From contig JBGURP010000007.1 of NCBI GenBank assembly GCA_045132055.1, positions 267,541-331,540 of the forward strand: a stretch of 64,000 nucleotides of DNA, read 5' to 3'. Source of the stretch: F23-D06 sp045132055 (GTDB lineage: Bacteria > Bacteroidota > Bacteroidia > Bacteroidales > WCHB1-69). Shown here piece by piece: positions 53,024 to 62,396 of the stretch (the stretch's first letter is position 1; each line of letters starts with the position of its first letter). Made by a program: the position numbers and the translations under genes. Under the pieces are notes generated by a model that did not search any database, was not told the origin of the DNA, and was given only the letters and a program-made list of their open reading frames with translations.

Positions 53024-53066
53024 CGGCCTCAAAACAGAGACAAGTTCTTTGAAAAAAAATTGCAGT

Positions 53067-53139
53067 GCCGATATAGCTCAGTTGGTAGAGCAGCTGATTT
53101 GTAATCAGCCGGTCGTGGGTTCAAGTCCCTCTATCGGCT
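53067..53139 (+). tRNA. tRNA-Thr (UGU)
   Basis: The acceptor arms GCCGATA and TATCGGC pair perfectly. The D loop has AGCTCAGTTGG, the anticodon loop is TTTGTAA (anticodon TGT) and the T loop is TTCAAGT. Length is 73 bases without an encoded CCA. Confidence 0.95.
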
Positions 53140-53161
53140 CTAAGGCACAAAGAAATATGAT

Positions 53162-53243
53162 GGGAGAGTTCCAGAGCGGTCAAATGGGACAGACTGTAAA
53201 TCTGCTGGCTAAGCCTTCGGAGGTTCGAATCCTTCCTCTCCCA
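53162..53243 (+). tRNA. tRNA-Tyr (GUA)
   Basis: A class II tRNA of 82 bases with a long variable arm. The acceptor arms are GGGAGAG and CTCTCCC, the anticodon is GTA at 53196-53198 and the T loop is TTCGAAT. No CCA is encoded. Confidence 0.95.
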
Positions 53244-53250
53244 CTCAATT

Positions 53251-53323
53251 GCGGAAGTAGCTCATTTGGCAGAGCGACAGCCTTCCAAGCTGTAGGTGGC
53301 GGGTTCGAGCCCCGTTTTCCGCT
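53251..53323 (+). tRNA. tRNA-Gly (UCC)
   Basis: The acceptor arms GCGGAAG and TTTCCGC close with one G-T pair. The anticodon loop CTTCCAA gives TCC and the T loop is TTCGAGC. Length is 73 bases. Confidence 0.95.
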
Positions 53324-53347
53324 CATCTTACAACAAATTACATTTAG

Positions 53348-53375
53348 AGCCGTCACGATGTGACGGCTTTTTTTG
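53348..53375 (+). terminator. Intrinsic terminator after the tRNA cluster
   Basis: Arms AGCCGTCAC and GTGACGGCT (9 bp, loop GAT) are followed by a run of T. It ends the tRNA transcript after three tRNAs. Confidence 0.92.
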
Positions 53376-53383
53376 TACCTTTG
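53376..53383 (+). promoter_or_regulatory. -7 box of the murD operon
   Basis: TACCTTTG followed by CCGCC directly abuts the tRNA terminator and lies 48 bases before the murD ATG. Confidence 0.6.
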
Positions 53384-53431
53384 CCGCCTTGAACTATTAG
53401 TAATAGTCTCTAGTCTTTAATCTTATCAAGC

Positions 53432-54823
53432 ATGGCTGCTCCAGATTATATACTACACAAAATACAAGGCAAGAAGATTGTCATTCTCGGCTTCGGCAAG
53501 GAGGGCATATCCACCTACCGCTTCATTCGCCGGTTTTTTCCCGACATGCCGCTCACCATTGCCGACGGCAACGCGAACCTGCGCACCGACGAGTTTGACG
53601 ATCCCAACATCAAGTTTGTCACAGGCGAGGGCTACGACCAGAACCTCAACAACTACGATCTCATCTTCAAGACCCCGGGCATCAGTTTCAACAAGGTGAA
53701 CTACTGGATTGAAACCGAGCGCATCACCTCGCAGACCAACCTGTTTCTGGAAGCCTTCCATCAGCAGATGATTGGCGTCACGGGCACCAAAGGCAAGAGC
53801 ACCACTTCGTCGCTCATCTACCACATTCTGCACCAGGCCGGCCGCGATGTGCTGTTGGCGGGCAACATCGGCGTGCCCTTCTTCGACATCATCGAGCAAA
53901 TGACGGATAAAACCCTTGTAGTGGCTGAGCTTTCCGCACATCAGCTGGAGTTTGTGCAGTGTTCGCCTGATTACGCCGTGTTACTGAATCTCTACCAGGA
54001 GCATCTCGACCATTTCAACTCGTTCAACAACTACCAGATTGCCAAGATGAACATCACCAAGTTCCAAAAATACGAGAATTTCTTCGTCTATAATGGTGAT
54101 GACGAGCACATTCCGGAGCTGATGAAGCGTTTTGACTACAACCGCACGCGTTGCATCTTCGGCACCAAGCCCTACAACGGACTTTACGCCTGCTGCATCG
54201 ACCATGTCATCCACTTCGCAGTGAACGGGCACATTGAAGATGAATATGACTTGCGTTACTACCAAAACCTGCCCGGCACGCACAACTACTACAACATCAT
54301 GGCGGCCATTGCCATCTGCCGACAGGTGGGACTTTCGCATGACGAAATCATGGCAGGGTTGCGCACTTTCAAGGGACTGCCCAACCGCATCGAGTTTGTG
54401 GGCAAGTTCCACGAAATCAGCTTCTACAACGACAGCATCTCCACCATCCCAGAGGCCACCATCGCGGCCGTCAACGCGCTGCGCAAGGTCGATACACTCA
54501 TCATCGGCGGCTACGATCGCGGCATTGAGTACGGCATCCTCATCGACTTCCTGCGCGCAAATCCTGTGCCCAACATCGCGTTCACCGGACCTGCCGGCAA
54601 GCGCATTTTCAACGAGTGGGAAGCACTGGGCAATCTGCCTGATGCTTATATTTTGGAAGACGACTTCCGCAAAATCGTGGATTTCGCCTTTGAGAAGACC
54701 GAAGAGAATCGCATCGCCCTACTCTCCCCCGCCGCAGCTTCCTACGACCAATTCAAGAATTTTGAAGAGCGTGGCCGTGTTTTCAAACAACTTATCATCG
54801 AAAAAAGTAAAAACCTTCAATAA
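53432..54823 (+). CDS. murD: UDP-N-acetylmuramoylalanine--D-glutamate ligase MurD
   Basis: MurD adds D-Glu to UDP-MurNAc-L-Ala in the cytoplasmic phase of peptidoglycan synthesis. The 463-residue protein has an N-terminal Rossmann domain (IVILGFGKEGISTYRF), the central ATPase P-loop GVTGTKGKSTTSS (about 112-124) and a C-terminal domain with IIGGYDRGIEYG. It lies outside any dcw cluster. The next gene's ATG overlaps its stop by one base. Confidence 0.95.
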   Translation: MAAPDYILHKIQGKKIVILGFGKEGISTYRFIRRFFPDMPLTIADGNANLRTDEFDDPNIKFVTGEGYDQNLNNYDLIFKTPGISFNKVNYWIETERITSQTNLFLEAFHQQMIGVTGTKGKSTTSSLIYHILHQAGRDVLLAGNIGVPFFDIIEQMTDKTLVVAELSAHQLEFVQCSPDYAVLLNLYQEHLDHFNSFNNYQIAKMNITKFQKYENFFVYNGDDEHIPELMKRFDYNRTRCIFGTKPYNGLYACCIDHVIHFAVNGHIEDEYDLRYYQNLPGTHNYYNIMAAIAICRQVGLSHDEIMAGLRTFKGLPNRIEFVGKFHEISFYNDSISTIPEATIAAVNALRKVDTLIIGGYDRGIEYGILIDFLRANPVPNIAFTGPAGKRIFNEWEALGNLPDAYILEDDFRKIVDFAFEKTEENRIALLSPAAASYDQFKNFEERGRVFKQLIIEKSKNLQ

Positions 54824-55362
54824 TGAAAAAGATACTGCTGATCACAGCCATCGCACTCCCGCTGTTTTTCGGGAGCTGCCACAACAAAACCAAAACACTA
54901 GATGATTCTGCCCAAAAAGAACAGCTGGGAAATGAATCCGACAATTACAACTTCGCCGATCAGGATGCGGATGACGCAACCGGCAATGCCAGCGAGGACC
55001 TCTCAGGCAACGTCATTGCTCTCACATCTTCCACGTTCGTCGAAAAGGTTTGTGACATAGACAATCCGAAAGGTTTTGGATACAAGGGAAACACACCTTG
55101 TCTGGTGGACTTCTATGCTGGATGGTGCGGTCCATGCATGCAAATGAAACCCATTGTCAAGGAATTGGCAAAAGAATACAAAGGCAAACTGATTGTTTAC
55201 TCAATTGATGTGGACCGCTCACCGGATGTGTGTGAAGCTTTTGGCATAGAAAGCATTCCCACGTTCATTTTCTTCAGCCGCACCAAACAACCCTCCAAAT
55301 TGGTAGGATCCATGGAGGAAGCGGAACTCAAAGCTGTCATTGACGACTTCATTCAGAAATAA
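54823..55362 (+). CDS. Thioredoxin-fold lipoprotein
   Basis: The 179-residue protein has a lipoprotein signal with lipobox FGSC (Cys about 19), a polar Asp-rich linker and a thioredoxin domain (about 70-179) with the active site GWCGPCMQMKP and the cis-Pro in ESIPTFIFF. It would be a periplasm-facing thiol oxidoreductase anchored by lipid. It is coupled to murD by a one-base overlap. Confidence 0.88.
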   Translation: MKKILLITAIALPLFFGSCHNKTKTLDDSAQKEQLGNESDNYNFADQDADDATGNASEDLSGNVIALTSSTFVEKVCDIDNPKGFGYKGNTPCLVDFYAGWCGPCMQMKPIVKELAKEYKGKLIVYSIDVDRSPDVCEAFGIESIPTFIFFSRTKQPSKLVGSMEEAELKAVIDDFIQK

Positions 55363-55365
55363 TCC

Positions 55366-56211
55366 TTGCGAAAAGTCCTTCTTTTCATCGGCTGCTGCTG
55401 CATGATGTGCGGCGCGCAGGCACAGATTGCCTGTGATTCCGTGATGTCCACCTTCCTTCATTGGGAAGAGCGCATTGAGCGTCTCAATTTTGAGGATCCC
55501 GAGCTCATCAGCCTCCATTACCTGTTCCTGCAAGACATTCACAAAGAAATCTCCCGTTTCCAGCAACGTGACCTGCCCAAGCTGCACACCTGTCAGCAGT
55601 TGGACTACTACAAAGCCAAAGCTGCCTTTCAAAAGGCAAAGTTCAAGGCTGATCGTGCCGAGGAAGTACTGTCTGCCCGGAAAGAGCGGGTTGACAAGAT
55701 TTTCTACCAACGCGCGGAGGAAGAGCTGGCGTTCCGCGACACGGGCAACGCCCTGTACAACTTGGATCGGGCACTACAATTCAACAAATACCAGCCGGAG
55801 GCCCTGCTCATGAAAGCCCGGCTCAAACTCGCACAGAAGTCGTATCAGGAGAGTGTTGACCTCATTCATCTTCTATACACACAAGCTGAACTGAATGATG
55901 AAATGGAAAAGGCGGTATCCGATTTCACCTTGGAACTCTACGAAGAATTGTATCAGGTGGGTGATAATTTGGTAAAAAACAATCATTCTGCTGAAGCTCT
56001 GGAAGTATTTCTGGCTTTGGAGCAATTCTGCACGAACATGCCGTCGGGCTACTGCAATGACGACTATTACCGCGGCATTTTGCGCTCGCGCGAAGGAGTC
56101 TATGAGTCCTACATCGCCATCGCGCGCGAGGCGGAGCTCAGACACAACCATGAAATGGCTCGAAAATTTTATCAATATGCGGAGGAATGGAAACAACGCG
56201 GTAAACAATAA
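55366..56211 (+). CDS. Exported TPR-like protein of unknown function
   Basis: The 281-residue protein starts at a TTG at 55366, giving MRKVLLFIGCCCMMCGAQAQ, a complete signal peptide; the next ATG would begin inside it. The body is helical, with a TPR-like pair near 125-175 (DTGNALYNLDRALQFNKYQPEAL region). It lies 3 bases after the thioredoxin gene and 44 bases before the macroglobulin gene, so it probably belongs to that operon. No specific family is recognised. Confidence 0.7.
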   Translation: MRKVLLFIGCCCMMCGAQAQIACDSVMSTFLHWEERIERLNFEDPELISLHYLFLQDIHKEISRFQQRDLPKLHTCQQLDYYKAKAAFQKAKFKADRAEEVLSARKERVDKIFYQRAEEELAFRDTGNALYNLDRALQFNKYQPEALLMKARLKLAQKSYQESVDLIHLLYTQAELNDEMEKAVSDFTLELYEELYQVGDNLVKNNHSAEALEVFLALEQFCTNMPSGYCNDDYYRGILRSREGVYESYIAIAREAELRHNHEMARKFYQYAEEWKQRGKQ

Positions 56212-56255
56212 GCGACATCTGCAGTCCGTTATATTCATTGTAATATTCTTTTATC

Positions 56256-59200
56256 ATGAAAAAGACATTCATTATTCTTTCCGGGATAATTCTCTTCACT
56301 ATGAACCTATCAGCACAGCAATCTCCGAAAGAGATCAAATCATTATTGGATAAATATGAGCAGCAACTCATGCGTCTTGATAATGGTTATGACACTGTCT
56401 ATCAAGAAATTTCAAATCAGATAAAACAACAGCAGAGGGATCCTGCCAACCTGGCCATCTGGCACAGTTGCATGGCCCAGTTTCTCAACAACTATTACCA
56501 GGAGAACCGCTGGCGCATTCTGGACCGCACACCGGTGGAGGGTCCTATTCCCACCGACATCAATTTGTGGGACATCCAGACATTAGTGAAACAGATTGTA
56601 TTCCACTATCAACAGTCGCTACGCGATGAGGACCTCCTGATCCAAATCTCCATCCGGGAATACGCTCCACTGCTCGACTCTGTGTACGCTGAAGAGTATC
56701 GTCCTACGCTATACGACCTTCTGGCCTTCCGCGCGCTGGATTTCCTGAACCGCCGTATCAGCGAGATGCCCATCCCAACCACGCCTTTTGATGTAAACAA
56801 CGGCAAATACTGGTCCGACAACGAAGTGTTCACCAATATGAACATCACCTCTCCTGACGAATATTCGTTCTCGTATCTTTCATTGATAATAATGCAAAAG
56901 CTCACTCGGCTGCACTTGCACGACATCAACCCGCACGCGCTTTTGGATGTGACGTTGCGCCGATACGAATATCTGACTTCCATCAGCACCATGGAAAACA
57001 CATCGGAAACGCTTTTGAAAGCGCTATCGAAGCTGGAGCAACAGTATCACAACCGGACGGGCCACGAGATGGTGGCATATCGGCTGGGAAACTATTATCA
57101 AGACAGAGGCCGATCTTACGACAAGAACACGCATCCGGAATATGCCAGCGACTATGTCACAGCAATCGAATGGTTCCAAAAGGCCATAGACGATGATCTC
57201 AAGTCCCTTGAAGGACGCAATTCTCAAGTGGAGATCAATCAAATACAACAATCCAGCATCGGTTTCTCCGTGGTCAACATCATGCCGGTTGGCAAGCCCA
57301 ACCTCATCAATTTCAACTACAAGAACAGCCGGCACATCTATTTCCGCATCATCCCCATCACAGATGCTGAATATACCCAGTTGATGAGAAGCAAACATTT
57401 CTATCAGGATCTGATTGCCAAAAAAGACATCTATGAGACCAGTTTTGCCGCACCCGATGAAAAAGACTACCGGACAAAGAACGGCCATTTCCTGATGCCC
57501 GCTTTAAAGCAAGGCCAATACATACTGCTGGCTTCCAACGCGCCGATCGTCACCAATAACAAAGGCGAATACGCATATACCAAAGTACGCATCTCCAATC
57601 TGGCAGTCAACTACCGATCCAACGGCACGTTGTACGAATTTTTCGCCACCGACCGTTCCACTGGACGCCCCATTGAAGGAGTAACTTTCTCTGCACAAAC
57701 CTTTTCCGACTATCAACACAAGAACCAACTCTCCCATCATAAACTCACCACCGATAAAAACGGCCGTTGCGAGTACAAATTTACAGACAAAGAAATCGGC
57801 CGCTTGCATGTTGCAGTAAGCAAGAGTGGCGAGGAATTCACTCTCATTGATAATGCTTGGATGGAGAAGCCCTATTCCGGGAGCCGGGATGAAGTGCACA
57901 CCTACATTTTCACCGACCGCACCATTTACCGCCCGGGCCAGACCGTTTATTACAAAGGTATTGTGGTGAAAGAAGCCTCCGAATCCGGCCACTACCGCAC
58001 GGTCAGCAAGGATGTGGCCATCGCTGAGATTGAGAACGTCATTTTGAAAGATGCCAATTGGCAGGACCTTGAGAAGGTTATTGTAACCACCAACGAATAT
58101 GGTTCCTTCTCCGGCAGCTTTGTATTGCCCACATCGGAATTGAACGGCACCTTCCATATCCAATGCAAACATGGTTCAGCCGACATTCAGGTGGAAGAGT
58201 ACAAACGCCCCACCTTTGAGGTGAAGATGGAACAGCCCAAAGAGCAATTCAAAATCGACCAGGAGGTGAAAGTGAGCGGCACCGTGAAGGCCTACGCCGG
58301 ATACGCGTTGGAGGGTGCCACAGTCAAGTACAATGTCGTGCGCGAGGCCAGTTTCCCGTGGTGGCGCTGGTGGTGGTATTCGCCCAGCAGTCCCTCGCAG
58401 CAGATAGCCTCCGGCGAGGTGACGACCGACGCCGACGGCAAGTTTCTCATCCAGTTCACCGCGCTGCCCGATTTGGAGTCGCAACGCTACAACCCGCTGT
58501 ACCGCTACAAAATCACCGTTGATGTAACCGACATCACGGGCGAGACGCACTCCGCCAACACCTCCGTGCTGGTCAGCAAAAACAGCCTGATGATTGACAG
58601 CGCCCTGCCCGAGCATCTGTTCACCAGCGACAAGAACGCCTTTGCCGTGAAGGCCACCAACCTGGCTGGCGAGCCGCAAAAGGCTATTTTGCACTATGAG
58701 ATTATGGCTTTGCAAACTCCGGCAGAATACCTCAACGAGTGCCCCAGCCACAACTACTATCTCTCTGACTCCACGGCCATGAAGAAGGCTATGCCCTACC
58801 TGGATTTCCAGAACAAACGGCATATCGAGGATTGGGAAGTTGTCAAGACTATCGCCAACGGCGATTTCGAGGCCGACGGAAAGCGTCTTTTCTCCATTCC
58901 CAACATGGAATCTTTAGCCGAAGGCTCCTACAAAGTCACCTTTATCACCCGCGACCGCGATGGCAATGAGATAACCCAAGAGAGTTTCTTCACCCTCCAT
59001 GACGAAAAAAGCAAAAAATCCGTTGCCTACAAGTCGCTGTGGATTCATCAGCAAAACGGGGAGGCCAATGAGGTGGGCGAAACCATCCATGTGACCATCG
59101 AAACGTACCTGAAGGACGCTTCCGTGCTTTGCGAAATATTCTCCAACGACAAACTGATAGAATCCAAATGGATGAATCTGGATCGTGGCAAGGCCACCTT

Positions 59201-62186
59201 CACTTATTCGCTCACGGAACGCGACCTCGGCACAATAGTATTCAGGGCATATACGGCGCAAAACAACCGACAGTACGAGGATGTTTTGAGCATCCACGTG
59301 CCCTATTCTCATAAAAAGATTGATTTCGACTTCCTCACCTTCCGCGACAAGACGGAACCGGGCAGTGCTGAACAATATCAGATACGGCTGAAGGACAAAA
59401 ACGGCGACAAGGTGGCTGCCGAGCTGCTTTGTTCCATGTATGATGCCTCATTGGATGCTTTTGCCTCGCCCAACTCATTCAACCGTTCCATCTTCAGCCG
59501 CTGGCGCAGTCAGTACGATTTTTCTTTTTCCAGCAACCTGAAAGGAAACGGATTTTCAAACTCTTACAACAACTCTTTGTCCAACAACAATATAGGTGGA
59601 ATCCGGGAACGCATTTACCCACAGTTGCAATTTCTGAACAGAGGCTACTATAGCTACGGCAGAGGAGGCGGAAGACTCTATAAAACCGCAGGAGCCGTAC
59701 CGGCCAATGAAGAAGTGGTTTTGAATATAGTAGAAGATAATATCAGCGTAAATTCAGCCCTTGACTTTACCGCAGATGTAATGGAAGAAGCAGGTGTCGC
59801 TGAAATGGTGGACGAGGGCATTCTCGTAGCAGAATCTCGCCAAGAAGAGCCGGAACAAGCCCAAGTGCGCACCAACTTCAACGAAACAGCCTTCTTCTAT
59901 CCTCACCTGCGCACCGACAAAGACGGCAATGTACTGATATCCTTCACCATGCCGGAATCGCTGACCCGTTGGAAGCTGTTGGGCTTCGCGCACAACACAG
60001 ATTTGATGTCTGGCTATTTCGAGAAATATGTGCAGACCAGCAAGAAGTTGATGGTAGTGCCCAATGTGCCGCGTTTCCTGCGCGAGGGCGACACGCTAAT
60101 CCTGTCGGCCAAGGTGGTCAACATGGACAGCGTGACGCAATGCGGCAACATGACCTTGCAATTTTTCAATGCGATTGACAACCAACCAGTGGATATGATT
60201 TTGGATGCCAACGGGATGCCGTTTGAGGTAAAACCCGGTGCATCGCAGGAGGTCCGTTTCCGCGTGTTGGTGCCGCAGGACCTCGGTGCCGTCACCTGCC
60301 GTATCGTGGCCCGCAATCTGGATACCCCGGCCTTTGCCGACGGCGAGGAGCGCACCCTGCCCGTGCTCACCAATCGCATTCTGGTGACCGAGAGCCTGCC
60401 GCTGCACATCTCTGGCAAGGGCAGCAAGAGCTTCACCTTCGAGCGGCTGAAGAACAGCTTCGCCGCCAACTCCAGCACCACGCTTTCCACCCAATCGTTG
60501 ACACTGGAATTCACGCCCAACCCCATCTGGTACGCCATCCAAGCGATGCCTTACCTGATGGAGTATCCTTACGAGTGTAACGAGCAGATTTTCAGTCGCT
60601 ACTACGCCAACACTCTGGCTACCAACATCGTGAACAGCCACCCGCGCGTGAAGCAGGTGTTCGACGAATGGCTCAACACCAGTCCGGATGCTTTCTGCTC
60701 GCAGTTGGAGAAGAATCAAGAACTTAAGAGTGTTCTGCTGGAGGAAACGCCGTGGGTGCTGGACGCACAGAAAGAGTCCGCGCGCAAGCAGAACATCGCA
60801 TTGTTGTTTGACCTGCAGCGTATGGCCAAAGAGTGCAAGAGTGCCTGCAAGAAACTGGAAGAGCGGCAGAACAGTGACGGAGGCTGGTCGTGGTTCTCCG
60901 GCGGCCAGAGCAGCACCTACATCACCGAACATATCGTAGCGGGCAGCGGCCACCTCAACGCGCTGGGTGTCAAGTCGGAGCTGAAATCCGCCACCATTCG
61001 AAAAGCCATCAATTACATGGACCGCGAGATGTACGACTTCTACCAGCGTTGGCAGAAGAAAGAGCATTCTTGCTCCTGGGGCGACATCCACTACCTCTAC
61101 GCCCGCAGCTTCTTCCTGGACCAGAAAGTCAGCCTTACGCACCAAGAAGCGTATAATTACAACTACAACAACATCAAAAAGAATTGGAAGAGCCAATCCA
61201 TTTACATGCAAGGCATGATTGCGATCGTGTGCCATCGCAACGGCGACACGCAACTGGCGAAACAAATCATAGCCAACATCAAATCCATGGCGCAATACAG
61301 CGAGGAGATGGGCATGTACTGGAAGAAGTCGGGCTACGGCTACTTCTGGTACGAGGCGCCGATTGAGCGGCAAGCGTTGCTCATTGAGGCTTTCAACACC
61401 ATCACGCACGACACGGAGTCCGTGGAAAAGATGCAATTGTGGCTGCTCAAGCAGAAGCAGACGCAAAGCTGGCCCACCACCAAATCGACCACCGAGGCCA
61501 TCTACGCCCTGCTGCTCAACAACACGCAATTGGAAAGCACCAACAGTGTGCAGCTGACCATGGGCAATTGGACTTATACCGAGGGTTCCGGCACCGAACA
61601 AGCGGAGGCCGGGACCGGATACACCAAGAAGTGCTGGAAGGGAGATGAGGTGACGGCCGACATGAGCACGATAAAGATCGAGAAACAGACCTCCGGTCCC
61701 GCGTGGGGCGGCCTCTACTGGCAGTATTTGGAGAATCTCGACAAGGTGGAGCACAGCTTGGACGGCAACTTCAGCATCCAAAAACAGTTGTACAAAGTGG
61801 AGATTGGCGAGCGCGGCGAAGTGCTCACCGCCATCACGGAGCAGTCGCCGCTGAAAGCGGGCGACAAAGTGCGCGTGCGCGTGGAGATCCGCGCGGACCG
61901 CGACATGGAGTATGTGCACCTGAAAGACATGCGTGCGGCTTGCTTTGAGCCCACGAATGTCTTGTCGGGCTATCGCCATCAGGACGGCTTATGGTACTAC
62001 GAATGCACGAAGGACGCCTCCACCAACTTCTTCATCGACTATCTGCCCAAAGGCACCTACGTGTTCGAGTACACGCTGGTGGCCACGATGACGGGCACCT
62101 ACAGCAACGGACTCACCACCATCCAGTGCATGTACGCGCCGGAGTTCACCTCGCACAGCGAAGGGATCCGGGTGAGTGTGAAGTAA
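56256..62186 (+). CDS. Bacterial alpha-2-macroglobulin family protein
   Basis: The 1,976-residue protein has a signal peptide (about 1-20, ending LSAQ) and a long helical N-terminal part. A series of macroglobulin beta domains includes MG2-like TYIFTDRTIYRPGQTVYYKG (about 548-567). The central A2M domain is marked by TMPESLTRWKLLGFAHNTDL (about 1230). The thioester CNEQ (Cys about 1441) sits at the start of an alpha/alpha toroid. Bacterial A2Ms trap or inhibit proteases in the periplasm. The CxEQ thioester is intact, so covalent trapping is possible. A partner PBP1C is not adjacent. Confidence 0.9.
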   Translation: MKKTFIILSGIILFTMNLSAQQSPKEIKSLLDKYEQQLMRLDNGYDTVYQEISNQIKQQQRDPANLAIWHSCMAQFLNNYYQENRWRILDRTPVEGPIPTDINLWDIQTLVKQIVFHYQQSLRDEDLLIQISIREYAPLLDSVYAEEYRPTLYDLLAFRALDFLNRRISEMPIPTTPFDVNNGKYWSDNEVFTNMNITSPDEYSFSYLSLIIMQKLTRLHLHDINPHALLDVTLRRYEYLTSISTMENTSETLLKALSKLEQQYHNRTGHEMVAYRLGNYYQDRGRSYDKNTHPEYASDYVTAIEWFQKAIDDDLKSLEGRNSQVEINQIQQSSIGFSVVNIMPVGKPNLINFNYKNSRHIYFRIIPITDAEYTQLMRSKHFYQDLIAKKDIYETSFAAPDEKDYRTKNGHFLMPALKQGQYILLASNAPIVTNNKGEYAYTKVRISNLAVNYRSNGTLYEFFATDRSTGRPIEGVTFSAQTFSDYQHKNQLSHHKLTTDKNGRCEYKFTDKEIGRLHVAVSKSGEEFTLIDNAWMEKPYSGSRDEVHTYIFTDRTIYRPGQTVYYKGIVVKEASESGHYRTVSKDVAIAEIENVILKDANWQDLEKVIVTTNEYGSFSGSFVLPTSELNGTFHIQCKHGSADIQVEEYKRPTFEVKMEQPKEQFKIDQEVKVSGTVKAYAGYALEGATVKYNVVREASFPWWRWWWYSPSSPSQQIASGEVTTDADGKFLIQFTALPDLESQRYNPLYRYKITVDVTDITGETHSANTSVLVSKNSLMIDSALPEHLFTSDKNAFAVKATNLAGEPQKAILHYEIMALQTPAEYLNECPSHNYYLSDSTAMKKAMPYLDFQNKRHIEDWEVVKTIANGDFEADGKRLFSIPNMESLAEGSYKVTFITRDRDGNEITQESFFTLHDEKSKKSVAYKSLWIHQQNGEANEVGETIHVTIETYLKDASVLCEIFSNDKLIESKWMNLDRGKATFTYSLTERDLGTIVFRAYTAQNNRQYEDVLSIHVPYSHKKIDFDFLTFRDKTEPGSAEQYQIRLKDKNGDKVAAELLCSMYDASLDAFASPNSFNRSIFSRWRSQYDFSFSSNLKGNGFSNSYNNSLSNNNIGGIRERIYPQLQFLNRGYYSYGRGGGRLYKTAGAVPANEEVVLNIVEDNISVNSALDFTADVMEEAGVAEMVDEGILVAESRQEEPEQAQVRTNFNETAFFYPHLRTDKDGNVLISFTMPESLTRWKLLGFAHNTDLMSGYFEKYVQTSKKLMVVPNVPRFLREGDTLILSAKVVNMDSVTQCGNMTLQFFNAIDNQPVDMILDANGMPFEVKPGASQEVRFRVLVPQDLGAVTCRIVARNLDTPAFADGEERTLPVLTNRILVTESLPLHISGKGSKSFTFERLKNSFAANSSTTLSTQSLTLEFTPNPIWYAIQAMPYLMEYPYECNEQIFSRYYANTLATNIVNSHPRVKQVFDEWLNTSPDAFCSQLEKNQELKSVLLEETPWVLDAQKESARKQNIALLFDLQRMAKECKSACKKLEERQNSDGGWSWFSGGQSSTYITEHIVAGSGHLNALGVKSELKSATIRKAINYMDREMYDFYQRWQKKEHSCSWGDIHYLYARSFFLDQKVSLTHQEAYNYNYNNIKKNWKSQSIYMQGMIAIVCHRNGDTQLAKQIIANIKSMAQYSEEMGMYWKKSGYGYFWYEAPIERQALLIEAFNTITHDTESVEKMQLWLLKQKQTQSWPTTKSTTEAIYALLLNNTQLESTNSVQLTMGNWTYTEGSGTEQAEAGTGYTKKCWKGDEVTADMSTIKIEKQTSGPAWGGLYWQYLENLDKVEHSLDGNFSIQKQLYKVEIGERGEVLTAITEQSPLKAGDKVRVRVEIRADRDMEYVHLKDMRAACFEPTNVLSGYRHQDGLWYYECTKDASTNFFIDYLPKGTYVFEYTLVATMTGTYSNGLTTIQCMYAPEFTSHSEGIRVSVK

Positions 62187-62210
62187 TCATCATCTCATAG
62201 AGAAGACAAC

Positions 62211-62372
62211 ATGAAAAAAATCTCCCTTACCGCCCAAATCGGCATTACCCTTGTGCTGGCCGTGGCTGCCGGCATCGACCGCATCATCGACATGGGCCGC
62301 ACGGTTATGTCTATCACCGGCGACGCCTCCTGCGCAGTGGTAATGCAAAGGATTGTGGGAAAGAAGTTGTGA
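62211..62372 (+). pseudogene. Internally deleted remnant of a dicarboxylate/cation symporter
   Basis: The 53-residue frame reads MKKISLTAQIGITLVLAVAA, which looks like the N-terminus of a DAACS (GltP-type) symporter, joined in frame to GIDRIIDMGRTVMSITGDAS and a short tail, which matches the C-terminal transport-core motif of the same family (typically VDR-x-x-DM-x-RT-x-x-N-V-TGD). About 340 residues between the two ends are missing. The simplest reading is a deletion within a formerly intact gene. It retains a Shine-Dalgarno-like AGAGAAG. Confidence 0.75.
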
Positions 62373-62396
62373 TGAAAACCTTAATTCAAAATAAGT

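Larger units (their letters stand above)
52729..53066. other. 338-bp intergenic region between acpP and the tRNA genes
   Basis: The region holds the divergent acpP (-) and tRNA (+) promoters at its two ends. The middle (about 52790-52930) is C-rich on the plus strand. I see no gene, hairpin or repeat there that I can support. Confidence 0.55.

Noticed and set aside
53049..53363. A 104-residue frame over the tRNA cluster
   Set aside because: It covers three complete tRNA genes and is not coding.
60096..61979. A 627-residue open frame antisense to the macroglobulin gene
   Set aside because: It is a shadow of a well-supported A2M domain and shows no family motifs.
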